Shown here piece by piece: positions 51,922-61,781 of a stretch of 64,000 nt of DNA. The DNA lies in the NCBI GenBank assembly GCA_034522155.1, contig JAXHLP010000013.1, forward strand, positions 134,203-198,202. Reading direction: 5' to 3'. Positions within the stretch are counted from its first letter, which is position 1. The number at the start of each line of letters is the position of its first letter. Made by a program: the position numbers and the translations under genes. This stretch comes from Salinilacustrithrix sp034522155 (GTDB lineage Bacteria; Actinomycetota; Acidimicrobiia; Acidimicrobiales; Salinilacustritrichaceae). The notes under the pieces are model-generated. The model was not told the DNA's origin. It saw nothing but the letters and a program-made list of their open reading frames with translations, and searched no databases.

Positions 51922-53408
51922 GTGGCCTGGAGCATCACGCTGACCCTGGACCTCGTCGAGACCCCGACCGACAGCCCGACCGACGTCGTCGAGGTCGACC
52001 GCGTCATGGGCGGGCTGCGGGCCACGGCGCGCAGCCGCCGCACCCACGGCCTCGATTGGCGTCGAGCCCAGCTCGCCGCCATGGCACGCCTCATCGAGGA
52101 GCACGAGTCCGAGCTGATCGAAGCCCTTGCCGAGGACACGGGCAAGTCCTCCGGAGAGGCACTGCTCGGTGATCTGCTCGTCGTCAAGGCGGCGATCTCC
52201 GACGCGCTCTCGAACCTGCGCAAGTGGACGGCTCCCCAGCGAGTGTCGATCCCGATGTTCATGCAGCCGGGCAAGGCCCGCGTCCGTCCGGAGCCCCGCG
52301 GCGTCGTCGCCGTCATCGGGCCGTGGAACTACCCGGTCCACCTCACCCTGCTCCCTGCCGTCCAGGCGATCTCGGCGGGCAACTGCGTCGTGATGAAGCC
52401 GTCGGAGATGACACCGCGCACCGCCGCGCTGCTGGCCGAGATCGTGCCGGCGCACCTCGACCGCGACGCCATCGCGGTCGTCACCGGCGGGCCCGAGGAG
52501 ACGACGGCCATCATCGAGAACGACCCCGATCTCGTCTTCTTCACCGGCAGCACCAACGTGGGCCGCAAGATCGCCGAGGCCGCCGCCCCGCGCCTCATCC
52601 CCGTCGTCCTCGAGCTGGGCGGCAAGAGCCCCGTGATCGTGGCCGCCGATGCCGACGTCACCGTCGCCGCCCGCCGCATCGTGCACACCAAGACCCTGAA
52701 CTCGGGCCAGACCTGCGTCGCCGCCGACTACGTCCTGGCCGAGCGCTCCATCCTTCCGGCACTGGTCGAGGCGTTGCGGGCCGAGATGACCCACCGCGAA
52801 GTCCAGTACGAGGAGCGCACGAAGATCGTCAACGAAGGCCACGCCGAACGGCTCGCCCGCCTGCTCGAGAACCACGGCGGCAGATCGTGCCGGCGGTGGC
52901 GCCGACGTCGCCACGCGGACGGTGGAGCTGACCCTGATCCAGGAGCCAGACGCCGACGCCGCCGTGATGGGCGAGGAGATTTTCGGCCCCCTCCTGCCGG
53001 TGTTGGCGGTCGACGACATCGACGACGCCATCGAGTTCGTCAACGACCGACCCCACCCGCTCGCGCTGTACGTGTTCTCGGCGTCGGCGGCCACCGCGGA
53101 GCACGTGCTCGCCAACACCACCTCCGGCGGCGCCTGCGTCAACCACGTCGGTATCACCTCGGCCCGAGAACCTGCCCTTCGGTGGTGTCGGGGCCAGCGG
53201 CATGGGTGCATACCACGGCAAGGCCGGGTTCGACACCTTCAGCCACCAACGCTCCGTGCTCTACAAGCCCACGCGCTTCGACCTACCGGCGCTCTACTCG
53301 CCGATCAGCCGGACCGCGCAAAAGGTCATGAGGCGCGGCGCTCGGCTGAGCCTCGACAGCTCGGGGTCCGAGTCGCAGAGCGCGACGGCCGCGTGGCGTC
53401 GGCAATAG
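51922..53408 (+). pseudogene. Aldehyde dehydrogenase, two frameshifts
   Basis: NAD(P)-dependent aldehyde dehydrogenase of about 480 residues. Present are VVAVIGPWNYPVHLTLLPAV, ENDPDLVFFTGSTNVGRKIA, PVVLELGGKSPVIVAADADV (catalytic-type Glu) and NSGQTCVAADYVL (nucleophile Cys). The frame changes near 52885, then EEIFGPLLPVLAVDDIDDAI and TTSGGACVNHVGITS follow, and it changes again near 53160 before LPFGGVGASGMGAYHGKAGF and the end at 53408. A C-terminal hydrophobic tail is weak. Start uncertain: GTG 51922 is a guess. Confidence 0.8.
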
Positions 53409-53556
53409 CCGATGCCCACCTCTACGACGGCTCCGATCGGGCTCCTCCGTCCCGGCGCGCCGCTCCCACTACTCTCACGTTCGTCCAACGATCCGAGTCA
53501 GCGGCCGACTGGCGCGTCGACGGCAGCGAGCAGAGGCAGGCAAACGATGAGCATGA

Positions 53557-54283
53557 ATGGCAACCGGGAGCGTGTCGCCGTTCGCGTCCGCACGCCAACT
53601 GGTCGCCGACATCCGGAAGCGACACCTGGGGCCAGGCACGCAACTCGACCCCGAGCACGTGATGGTCGAGGACTTCGGCGTGGCCCGGGGCACGCTCCGG
53701 GAGGCGCTGCGCTTCCTCGAGCTCCAGGGTGCGCTGCGGATCAAAGCAGGACCCGGCGGCGGCCCCGGTGGTCAGCGTTCCCGGCGCCGACCACCTGGCC
53801 AGCGTCCTCTCCCTCCACCTGCAGTTCGCCGATGCGTCGTTCCGGTCGGTGGTCGACGCCCGTCGCTCGATCTACCCGCTGTTGGCCGGAGAGGCCGCCG
53901 AGCGGGCGGAGAGCGACGACCACGCGAGGCTGCGCGAGTGCGTCTCCAGGATCCACGACTCAATCGGCGACGAGGACCGGTACCACGAGGAATCCCGTCG
54001 ACTGCACAGCCTGATCGCATCCGCGTCCCGCAACCGAGTGCTGGCGCTGCTGGTCGAGGCCCTGCACCAGATGTCAGAGGTCACCGGCACCTGGGAGGAG
54101 AAGCAGCAGCGGGCCGCAGTCCGCAGCTACGAGAAGATCGTCGAGGCGATCGCCGCCGGCTGACTGCCGCCCACTGCGCGGGACACCATGGAGCGGACCA
54201 TCGCCAGCGCGTTTCGTCACTGGGAGCGGACCGAGCCAGAGGTCCTGGACCGACCGGTGTCCTGGATCGCGCTCGACGACTGA
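53557..54283 (+). pseudogene. GntR/FadR-family regulator, frameshifted
   Basis: The first frame has SARQLVADIRKRHLGPGTQL and ARGTLREALRFLELQGALRI, the GntR winged helix. Near 53760 the frame changes to one encoding an FCD-type helical domain (LASVLSLHLQFADASFRSVV, YHEESRRLHSLIASASRNRV). Near 54160 it changes again to end in DTMERTIASAFRHWERTEPE. Joined, the length of about 240 residues is normal. It stands directly before the amidohydrolase, and the palindrome at 54341 is the likely operator. Confidence 0.7.
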
Positions 54284-54324
54284 ACGACCGGGCGTCGCCA
54301 GCTCGAGCACGCCCCCTCAACTGG

Positions 54325-54352
54325 TATGATGGTTTTGCCTGTGATCGATCAC
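54325..54352. promoter_or_regulatory. Promoter and palindromic operator of the amidohydrolase gene
   Basis: TATGAT at 54325-54330 fits a -10 box. GTGATCGATCAC at 54341-54352 is a perfect 12-bp palindrome that would overlap the start of transcription, 10 bp before the ATG at 54363. Probably bound by the GntR-type protein encoded just upstream. Confidence 0.5.
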
Positions 54353-54362
54353 TGAGGGGGCC

Positions 54363-55551
54363 ATGATGCCGACGCTCGACGAGGTCCAGCGCGTCCGCGA
54401 GGCGACGCCGGGAACCGAGGGATGGACGCGCACAGCGCGTCCGGGCGATCCCGACAAGTACTTCATCGTGTCCGCCGACTGCCACGCCAGCGAGCCGCGC
54501 GACTGGTACCGCACCATGGACGCCGAGTTCCTCGAGCGGCTCCCCCGACTCGAGGTGAACGAGAAGGGCGAGTCCTTCATCATCACCGAGGGCAACCGCC
54601 CGTGGAAGATCCGCACGTCCAAGACCAACTGGGGACCCGAGGAGCTCGAGCGCACAAGGCCGGGACCACGCCCGAGGAGCGCATCGCCGATCAGGAACGT
54701 GATGGCGTCGACGTCGAGGTCGTGTTCCCGAACAAGGGCGATGCACGGCTTCGGGAGCCGAGCATCCTCGCTTCTCCATGGCCATGTGTCGCGCATGGAA
54801 CGACTGGGCACACGAGGCCTACGGCGAGCATCTGGACCGCATCCTCCCCATGGCCATGGTGCCCACGAACGACGTCGATGCCGCCATCGCCGAGATCGGA
54901 CGGGTCGCGGCGATGGGCTTCCCAGGCATCACGATCCCGGCGAAGCCCGAGTACGGCCCCACGGGCATGGACAGCCGCAACTACAACCAGCCCGAGTTCG
55001 AGCCCCTCTGGTCGGCCATCGAGGACGTGGATCTCCCGATGACGATCCACGTTTCCACCGGCAGAGATCCCCGCGCGGCCAGCGGTCCCGGTGGCGCCGT
55101 CATCAACTACGCCATCCACTGCTGCGCTGCGTCGCAGGAGCCCCTGGCCAACCTGTGTGCGTCGGGCGTGCTCGAACGCCATCCTCGCCTCCGCTTCGCC
55201 CTCATCGAGGCCGGGATCGGTTGGATCCCGTGGCTGCTCGATGCCATGGACGAGGCGTTCTTCAAGCACCACATGTGGGTGAAGCCCGACCTGCCCGAAC
55301 CCCCGAGCACCTACTTCCGCCGCCAGGGCATGTCGTCGTTCGGCGAGGACCCCGCCGGACTCGCCCTCGCCGCAGAGCACGATCTCGTCGACAACTTCAT
55401 GTGGGCCAACGACTACCCCCACCACGAGGGCACCTGGCCCCATTCGGCGGCGGCCATCGAGCGCACCATGGGGCACCTCACCGACGACCAGCGAGCCAAG
55501 ATCCTCGGCGAGAACGCAGCGCGCTTCTTCGGCATCTCGATCGAGCGCTGA
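54363..55551 (+). pseudogene. Amidohydrolase family 2, two frameshifts
   Basis: A TIM-barrel hydrolase/decarboxylase of about 395 residues. KYFIVSADCHASEPRDWY gives the first metal motif (DxH-type). After frame changes near 54650 and between 54745 and 54778 come MAMCRAWNDWAHEAYGEHLD, LPMTIHVSTGRDPRAASGPG, RFALIEAGIGWIPWLLDAMD and DNFMWANDYPHHEGTWPHSA (the late Asp). It resembles the ACMSD-like amidohydrolases of aromatic and terpenoid breakdown. The missing bases lie in GC-rich runs. Confidence 0.8.
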
Positions 55552-55559
55552 GCGGTCCG

Positions 55560-56739
55560 ATGGAGCTGCGAGGCGCAGCAGCCGCCGTCGGCGTGGCCGA
55601 GCTGGCGCCTCGGCGCTGGAGCGACGGACGGCGGGCGCTCGACCTCCTCGCCGAGGTCGGGGTGGCGGCAGTGGCCGACGCCGGCCTCGACCTGCACGAC
55701 GTCGATGGCTTGCTCGTGCCCCCGGTCGCGGGCGTCCCCTCCTTCGTACCCGCCACCGTCGCCGAGTATCTCGGCCTCCGGCCGACCTTTGCCGAGTACG
55801 TCGACCTCGGCGGCGCCACCGGCGCCGGCATGATCTGGCGGGCCGCTGCGGCGATCGCGGCGGGGATGTGCACGACGTGCCTGGTGCGCTCACGGCCGCG
55901 GCCCGGACGAAGCGATCACCCGAGGAGCGCCGCCGGTCGGCGCGGGGCCGCCCGATCGACCGCTCCCCCGCCGCCGAGTTCGACGCGCCCTACGGCCTCG
56001 TCGGCGCCACTGCGGGCTATGCCATGATCGCCCAGCGCTACCTACACGACTTCGGCGCTCGACCCGAGCAGCTGGCGCGCATCGCCGTCCACCAGCGCGA
56101 CAACGCCTGCGCACACCCCGAGGCGGTGTTCACCGACCCGATCACGGTCGACGACGTCCTCGCTTCGGAGATGATCTGCGACCCGCTCCGCCTCCTCGAG
56201 ATCGTCATGCCCGTCGCCGGCGGCGCGGCGGTCGTCGTGACGGCCGCCGATCGCCGCTCGACGGCCCCCACGCCCCGGCGTGGCTGCTGGGTGCGGGTGA
56301 GGTGCTGACGCACGCCTCACCGACCGCTGCGCCGAGCTTGACCGACACGGCCATCGCCGACGCGGCACGGCGGGCGTTCGGCACTGCCGGCGTCGACCCG
56401 GCGGACATCGGGCTCCTCTCCCTCTACGACTGCTACACGATCACCGTGCTGCTCACGCTCGAGGACGCCGGCTTCTGCGCCAAGGGCGAGGGGGGTGACT
56501 TCGTCGACTCACACGACCTGCGCTGGACGGGTGATCGCCCGCTCAACACCCACGGCGGACAGCTGTCCTACGGGCAGGCAGGCATCGCCGGCGGGATGAG
56601 CCACGTGACCGAGGCCGTCCTCCAGCTCCAGTCCCGAGCACTCGGTCGCCAGGTCCCCGACCTCGAGCTCGCCTACGTCAACGGCAACGGCGGCATCATG
56701 TCCGAGCAGGTCGGCCTCGTCCTCGGGACCGACCGATGA
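55560..56739 (+). pseudogene. Thiolase-like acyltransferase (SCP-x/lipid-transfer type), frameshifted
   Basis: Thiolase superfamily protein of about 390 residues. The first frame has AAVGVAELAPRRWSDGRRAL, LGLRPTFAEYVDLGGATGAG; the second (after about 55880) FDAPYGLVGATAGYAMIAQR and DPLRLLEIVMPVAGGAAVVV; the third (after about 56260) IGLLSLYDCYTITVLLTLED and LNTHGGQLSYGQAGIAGGMS. The pattern matches non-decarboxylating thiolases used in steroid and acyl-CoA side-chain cleavage. It overlaps the DUF35 partner by 4 bp. Confidence 0.75.
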
Positions 56740-57122
56740 CGGACCCGGGACCGGTCTCCGAGCCGTACTGGCGGGCCGCCGGCCGCCACGAACTGGTGAT
56801 CCAGCGATGCGGATCGTGCGACGAGCCCGTGCACTACCCCCGCCCGACCTGCCCGTGCTGCGGCCACCGAGAACTGCACTGGGAACGAGCGTCGGGCCGG
56901 GGCCGCGTCCACACGTTCACCGTGGCGCGCCGCCCGACCCATGCCGCCTTCACGGACCGCACGCCCTATGTCATCGCCATCGTCAAACTGGACGAAGGCC
57001 CGAGGCTCACGACCAACATCGTCGACTGCGACCCCGACAGCGTCCACGTCGGCATGGGGGTCGAGGTCGCGTTCGAGGATCGAGACGGACGCACGCTTCC
57101 GGTCTTCCGCCCGACGCCCTGA
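56736..57122 (+). CDS. DUF35-type Zn-ribbon/OB-fold protein
   Basis: A 128-residue protein. A rubredoxin-like Zn ribbon (RCGSCDEPVHYPRPTCPCCG) is followed by an OB fold (GRGRVHTFTVARRPTHAAF, YVIAIVKLDEGPRLTTNIVD). These proteins are obligate partners of SCP-x-like thiolases and aldolases. The ATG overlaps the thiolase stop. Intact. Confidence 0.9.
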   Translation: MTDPGPVSEPYWRAAGRHELVIQRCGSCDEPVHYPRPTCPCCGHRELHWERASGRGRVHTFTVARRPTHAAFTDRTPYVIAIVKLDEGPRLTTNIVDCDPDSVHVGMGVEVAFEDRDGRTLPVFRPTP

Positions 57123-57408
57123 CGGAGGCGGGCCCGCCGAAGATCGGAATCACCGGCAGCCGAACCCGAGCAGCTCGCACGTCGGCGACTCCTCATCGGG
57201 AGGCGGTGCGGTCCTCGTGGTGGTCGACGACGTCGTTCCCGTCGGTGTCTTCGACTCCGGCGCGTCGACCGCAGTCGTGCGGTGGCAGATTCCCCGCGTT
57301 CGCTCCGCTTCTCGGGCCTTGCCCGCGCAGCAGCGAATAAGTATCATAGTTTCAGGTTTCTGAGTGGAGACTCGAGAACGAACTCGTCGACATGCGGGTC
57401 GGGGGAAC

Positions 57409-58662
57409 ATGGAGAACATCACCGATGGACGGGAGCTGATCGATTCGGCGTACTACGCCGCGCACGGCCCGCCTCACGAGATCTGGGCCCGACTCCGGGC
57501 CGAGTCACCCGTGCATCGTTGCGAACCTGCGGCGACGGAGCCCTTCTGGGCCATCACGAAGCACGAGGACATCTGCGAGATCTCGACCCGACCCGACCTG
57601 TTCCTCAACCGCCCCGGCGTCGCCGTCCTCCCCGAACGCCAGGAGGACGCCATGCGGGACAGCAAGTTCGGTTCGATGCGCTCGATCATCAACATGGATC
57701 CGCCGGAGCACCGCGCCTACCGGAAGGTCGCAGCGCGCGAGTTCACCCCGCGAGCCGTGCGCGACCTCGACGAGCTGATCGAGACGAGCGCCCGCGAGAT
57801 CGTGGACGAGCTCGCCGGCGAGACGGGCGAGGGGACGTGCGACTTCGCGACCGACGTCGCCGCCCGCCACCCCCTCCGGGTGTTGTCGCACATGCTCGGC
57901 GTACCCCGCGAGCAGGAGGCCGACATCCTGCGCATCACCAATCAGCTCTTCGCCTTCGACGACCCGGAGCTGCGACGCAGCGACGACTTCGCCACCGCGA
58001 TGCGCGACCTGGCGATGGAGGCCTTCGAGATGTTCGACGCCGTCATCGAAGACCGCCGCGCCTGCCCCCGGCACGATCTCGCCACCGTGCTCGCCACCGG
58101 CACCGTCGACGGCGAGCCGATGGGTGTGCGGGAGACGCTCGGCTACTACCTCATCGTCTTCAGCGCAGGACACGACACGACCAAGAACGCCCTCGTCGGC
58201 GGCATGCACGCCTTCGTCGAGCACCCCGAGGAGCTCGTCAAGCTCCGTGCCGACCCCGCCCTGGTCGACAAGGCCGTGGAGGAGGTCACCCGGTGGACAT
58301 CGCCGGTGAACTACATGAAGCGGACGGCCGCCGTCGACACCGAGATCCGCGGCCAGCGCATCGCTGCGGGTGATGCGCTCGCCCTGTTCTACGGCTCGGC
58401 CAACCGCGACGAAGACGCGTTCGAGGATCCCTCCGAGTTCCGCATCGACCGGCAATCCACATCCCGCAACCTCGGCTTCGGGATCGGCGAGCACTTCTGC
58501 CTCGGCGCCAACCTCGCCCGACGTTCGCAACGAGCGCTGTGGCTCGAGCTCGGCCGCCGCCTCGACTGGGCCGAACTCGCGGGCGAGCCCGAGCGGACAG
58601 AGGCGTCCTTCGTGATCGGCATGAAGCACCTGCCGATCCGCTACCGGCTGCGCGCCGCATGA
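57409..58662 (+). CDS. Cytochrome P450
   Basis: A 417-residue soluble P450. I-helix FSAGHDTTKNALVGGM (acid-alcohol pair DT), ExxR in AVEEVTRWTSPVNY, and heme-binding LGFGIGEHFCLGANLARRSQ with the axial Cys. The start is ATG 57409 after GGGGGA. The sequence resembles CYP124/125/142-like groups that hydroxylate sterol or fatty side chains; the substrate is not certain. The 286 bp upstream include aataagtatcatag, an AT-rich promoter-like patch. Confidence 0.9.
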   Translation: MENITDGRELIDSAYYAAHGPPHEIWARLRAESPVHRCEPAATEPFWAITKHEDICEISTRPDLFLNRPGVAVLPERQEDAMRDSKFGSMRSIINMDPPEHRAYRKVAAREFTPRAVRDLDELIETSAREIVDELAGETGEGTCDFATDVAARHPLRVLSHMLGVPREQEADILRITNQLFAFDDPELRRSDDFATAMRDLAMEAFEMFDAVIEDRRACPRHDLATVLATGTVDGEPMGVRETLGYYLIVFSAGHDTTKNALVGGMHAFVEHPEELVKLRADPALVDKAVEEVTRWTSPVNYMKRTAAVDTEIRGQRIAAGDALALFYGSANRDEDAFEDPSEFRIDRQSTSRNLGFGIGEHFCLGANLARRSQRALWLELGRRLDWAELAGEPERTEASFVIGMKHLPIRYRLRAA

Positions 58663-58730
58663 CGAAGCCGGACCGGCACAGACTCTGAACCGGGCGGACC
58701 CACCACGACCAGTCACGACCGGAGAACGAC

Positions 58731-59857
58731 GTGCTCACCCCTTTCGACGACTTCCCCATCCATCCGTCAGCGGAGCCACTCGGGCAGACGGCGACCGGGG
58801 ATCCCAACCACTACGACCGCTACTTCTTCAACGGCACGGACCGCGACGGGCGCTTCTACCTCGGCGCCGCCATGGGCCACTACCCCAACCGCGGTGTCGT
58901 CGACGGCAGCGTTCTGCGCTGGCCATCGATGGCAAGCAACACTCCTCTTCGCCTCGGGCCGCATGCCCACGGACCGGTCGACTCGCGTCGGTCCGTTCCG
59001 CATCGAGATCATCGAGCCGATGCAGAAGCTCCGGATCGTCGTCGACGACAACGAACACGGGATCGCCGCCGACCTCACCTTCGTGGCCAGAACGGTCGCC
59101 GTGGAGGAGCCACGGCAGTTCAAGCGGTTGCCCGACGGCCGTCTCCTCACCGACCACACGCGCATGACGCAGTGGGGCGCCTGGGAGGGAGTGATCCGCA
59201 TCGACGGAGACGAGACGCAGGTCGACCCGGCCACCACGCCGGGCACCAAGGACCGGTCGTGGGGCGTTCGACCGGTCGGTGAGGCCACGCCGACCAACTT
59301 CGATTCCGGCATGGCCGTCCCGCAGGCGTTCTGGTTGTGGGCACCACTGCACTTCGAGGACCGACACACGCACCTCGCACTCCACGAGCACCCGGACGGC
59401 TCGCGGTGGCTCGAGACAGCACTCGTGGTCGATCCAAGACCAACGGACGCAGCGCCCTGGCAGCAGGCTGGTCTCCACCGCTGCGAGGACATCCGCTACG
59501 AGATGGAGTGGCGCCCGGGACGCCGTGAGATCGAACGCGCGGCGCTGACCTTCCGGCATCCCGACGACGGCGAGCTGCGCATCGAGCTCGAGCGCTGCTT
59601 CACCTTCCACATGCGCGGCATCGGCTACCTGCACCCAGAGTGGGGCCACGGACGGTCCGCACGGCGAGCTCGAGACGGCTCGGGAGACGATCGAGGTCGA
59701 CGACCTCGTCCAGACCGAGCCGAACAACCTCCACGTCCAGACCGTCGTGAAAGCCCATCTCGGCGGCCAGACCGGCATCGGCGTCCTCGAGCAGCTCTGC
59801 ATCGGACCGCACGAACCGACCGGCCTCACCGGCCTGCTCGACGGGTTCGCAGGATGA
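58731..59857 (+). pseudogene. AttH/CrtC-like lipocalin-type protein, frameshifted
   Basis: About 375 residues joined over frame changes near 58915 and 59645. DPNHYDRYFFNGTDRDGRFY and AAMGHYPNRGVVDGSV begin it; WGVRPVGEATPTNFDSGMAV and AFWLWAPLHFEDRHTHLAL and YEMEWRPGRREIERAALTF follow; TVVKAHLGGQTGIGVLEQLC ends it. The pattern matches the hydroxyneurosporene synthase/AttH family, whose bacterial members are mostly uncharacterised. It overlaps the SDR start. Confidence 0.6.
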
Positions 59858-60654
59858 AGGCGGTGGCGGGCGCCGAGAGCACGGAGTTCCCCTCCCGAAC
59901 GCCTCCACAGACCTCAGCGGCCAGGTGGCCGTTGGTCACGGGCGCGTCGTCCGGGCTCGGCTGGCGCTTCTCCCGTGTCCTGGCGGCCGCGGGCGCCACG
60001 GTCGCGGTCGCTGCTCGCCGGGAGGATCGCCTCGAGGAACTGTGCCGATCGATCGGTGACACAGGCGGGACGGCGTTCCCCATCCGCCTCGACGTCACCG
60101 ACGTCGACTCCATCATCGAGGCGGTGGCGGCGGCGGAGGACGCGTTGGGGACGGTCACGACCCTCGTGAACAACGCTGGCATCCCCGACGCGCAGCGGGC
60201 ACACAAGATGCCGGTGGACCTGATCGACCGGGTCCTCGACACCAACCTGCGCGGCCCTTACATCCTGGCGTGCGAGGTGGCCAGGCGGCTGATGGCGGCC
60301 GACCTTCCCGGACGCATCGTCAACATCTCGTCGGTCGGCGCCCGGCAGTACTCGGGCGGCGGCGCGGCGCTGTACTCGATCACGAAGGCGGGCATCGAGC
60401 GGATGACGGAAGTCCTTGCCGTCGAGTGGGCGCGGAAGCGGATCAACGTCAATGCCATCGCGCCTGGAGCCTTCTCGTCCGAGATGATGGACGGGATGCT
60501 CGAGCGCATCGGAGACATGTCCGCCCACTTCCCCCGCAAGCGCCTCGGCGACCCGGCCCAGCTCGACAGCACGCTGCTGTTCCTCGTCGCACCGGCCTCG
60601 GAGTTCGTGACCGGCACGGTGGTGACCGTCGACGACGGGCAGAGCCCCCGGTGA
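59854..60654 (+). CDS. Short-chain dehydrogenase/reductase
   Basis: A 266-residue SDR. LVTGASSGLGWRFSRVLAAA (glycine-rich NAD(P) loop), TLVNNAGIPDAQRAHKM, VNISSVGARQYSGGGAALYS and the YxxxK pair of YSITKAGIERMTEVLAVEWA. NVNAIAPGAFSSEMMDGML and FVTGTVVTVDDGQSP complete it. The first 20 residues read poorly (RTPPQTSAARW) where LSGQVAV would be expected, so a compensated pair of indels may lie at 59900-59940. Confidence 0.85.
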   Translation: MKAVAGAESTEFPSRTPPQTSAARWPLVTGASSGLGWRFSRVLAAAGATVAVAARREDRLEELCRSIGDTGGTAFPIRLDVTDVDSIIEAVAAAEDALGTVTTLVNNAGIPDAQRAHKMPVDLIDRVLDTNLRGPYILACEVARRLMAADLPGRIVNISSVGARQYSGGGAALYSITKAGIERMTEVLAVEWARKRINVNAIAPGAFSSEMMDGMLERIGDMSAHFPRKRLGDPAQLDSTLLFLVAPASEFVTGTVVTVDDGQSPR

Positions 60655-60680
60655 CGGCGGTGGAGGAAGGAGCAAGACCC

Positions 60681-61772
60681 ATGACCGACGACGCGACGAC
60701 GGACCGGGGCACGTTCCCGGCGTTCGTCGACCGAGACTGGATTCAACGAGCCCTGGACGACGCCGGTGTGGCCGACGGCGCCCCGGCTGGTCGAGGTCGA
60801 CTTCGGGGCTGGATCGGCACGGGCCAGATGGCGCGGAACGCTCGCATCGCGCTCGACTGGGACGATCCGACGGGCCGCCCGATGTCGGTCGTCGCCAAGG
60901 TGGCGTCGGCCGACGAGACGGTCGCCGCGTTCTCCTTCCAACAGGGTGGCTACCAGACCGAGCTCAACTTCTACGACCAGATCGCGGCGACCGTCGACTG
61001 CCGGGTGCCGATCAAGTACCGGACCGAGTGCCGTCCCGACGACCTGGAGTTCGCGCTCTTGATGGAGGACGTGGTCGACGCGACGCAGGGCGACCAGTTC
61101 GATGGCCTCGACGAGGACCAGCTCGACTTGGCGATCGGCCAGGCTGTCGGGCTGCACGTGCCGCGATTCGGCGATCCCTCGCTGCCCGACGACCTCGATG
61201 CCGCTCCGGTCGAGGAGTTCGCCGACTTCATCGGGGCGGTCTACCCGAGCTCGGTCGACGTCATGGTCGATCGCCTCGGCGACGGCCTCGACGACGAGGT
61301 GGTCGACGTCTTCCGGGCGGTGGCACCCCACATCGGGACTTGGGCGGCCTGGGCCGGTGCCCCCGAGACCGCCGTCCACGGCGACATGCGCGCCGACAAC
61401 CTCCTCTTCGGCCACCGGGACACTGCACCGCCGATCGTGGTCGTCGACTGGCAGACCGTGCGACCAGGGGGCGCAGCCAACGACCTCACCTACCTCGTCT
61501 CTGGGAGCATCGTGGATCCCGAGGACCGAAGCGCACGGGAACGGGATCTCGTGGCGTCCTACCTCGATCGCATGCGCGCTGCTGGCGTCTCGCTGGACCC
61601 CGATGAGTTCTTCCGGGCCTACCGGCTCGGGTCGATCTGGGGACTGCTCATCACGTCGGTCGCCACGATGTCGGCAACGCGCACCGAGCGCGGTGACGCG
61701 CTCTTCACCGTGATGGCCCAGCGCCACGGGTGGCAGGCCGTCCACCTCGAGGCCGTCTCGCTCCTCACCTGA
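60681..61772 (+). CDS. Phosphotransferase-fold (APH-like) protein
   Basis: A 363-residue aminoglycoside-phosphotransferase-like kinase. APETAVHGDMRADNLLFG is the Brenner/HxDxxxxN motif and VVVDWQTVRPGGAANDLTYL the metal-binding DxD-type motif. Such proteins occur in steroid and acyl-CoA catabolic clusters, often as putative acyl-CoA or small-alcohol kinases. ATG 60681 with AAGGAG upstream. Intact. Confidence 0.8.
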   Translation: MTDDATTDRGTFPAFVDRDWIQRALDDAGVADGAPAGRGRLRGWIGTGQMARNARIALDWDDPTGRPMSVVAKVASADETVAAFSFQQGGYQTELNFYDQIAATVDCRVPIKYRTECRPDDLEFALLMEDVVDATQGDQFDGLDEDQLDLAIGQAVGLHVPRFGDPSLPDDLDAAPVEEFADFIGAVYPSSVDVMVDRLGDGLDDEVVDVFRAVAPHIGTWAAWAGAPETAVHGDMRADNLLFGHRDTAPPIVVVDWQTVRPGGAANDLTYLVSGSIVDPEDRSARERDLVASYLDRMRAAGVSLDPDEFFRAYRLGSIWGLLITSVATMSATRTERGDALFTVMAQRHGWQAVHLEAVSLLT

Positions 61773-61781
61773 CCGCAGCCG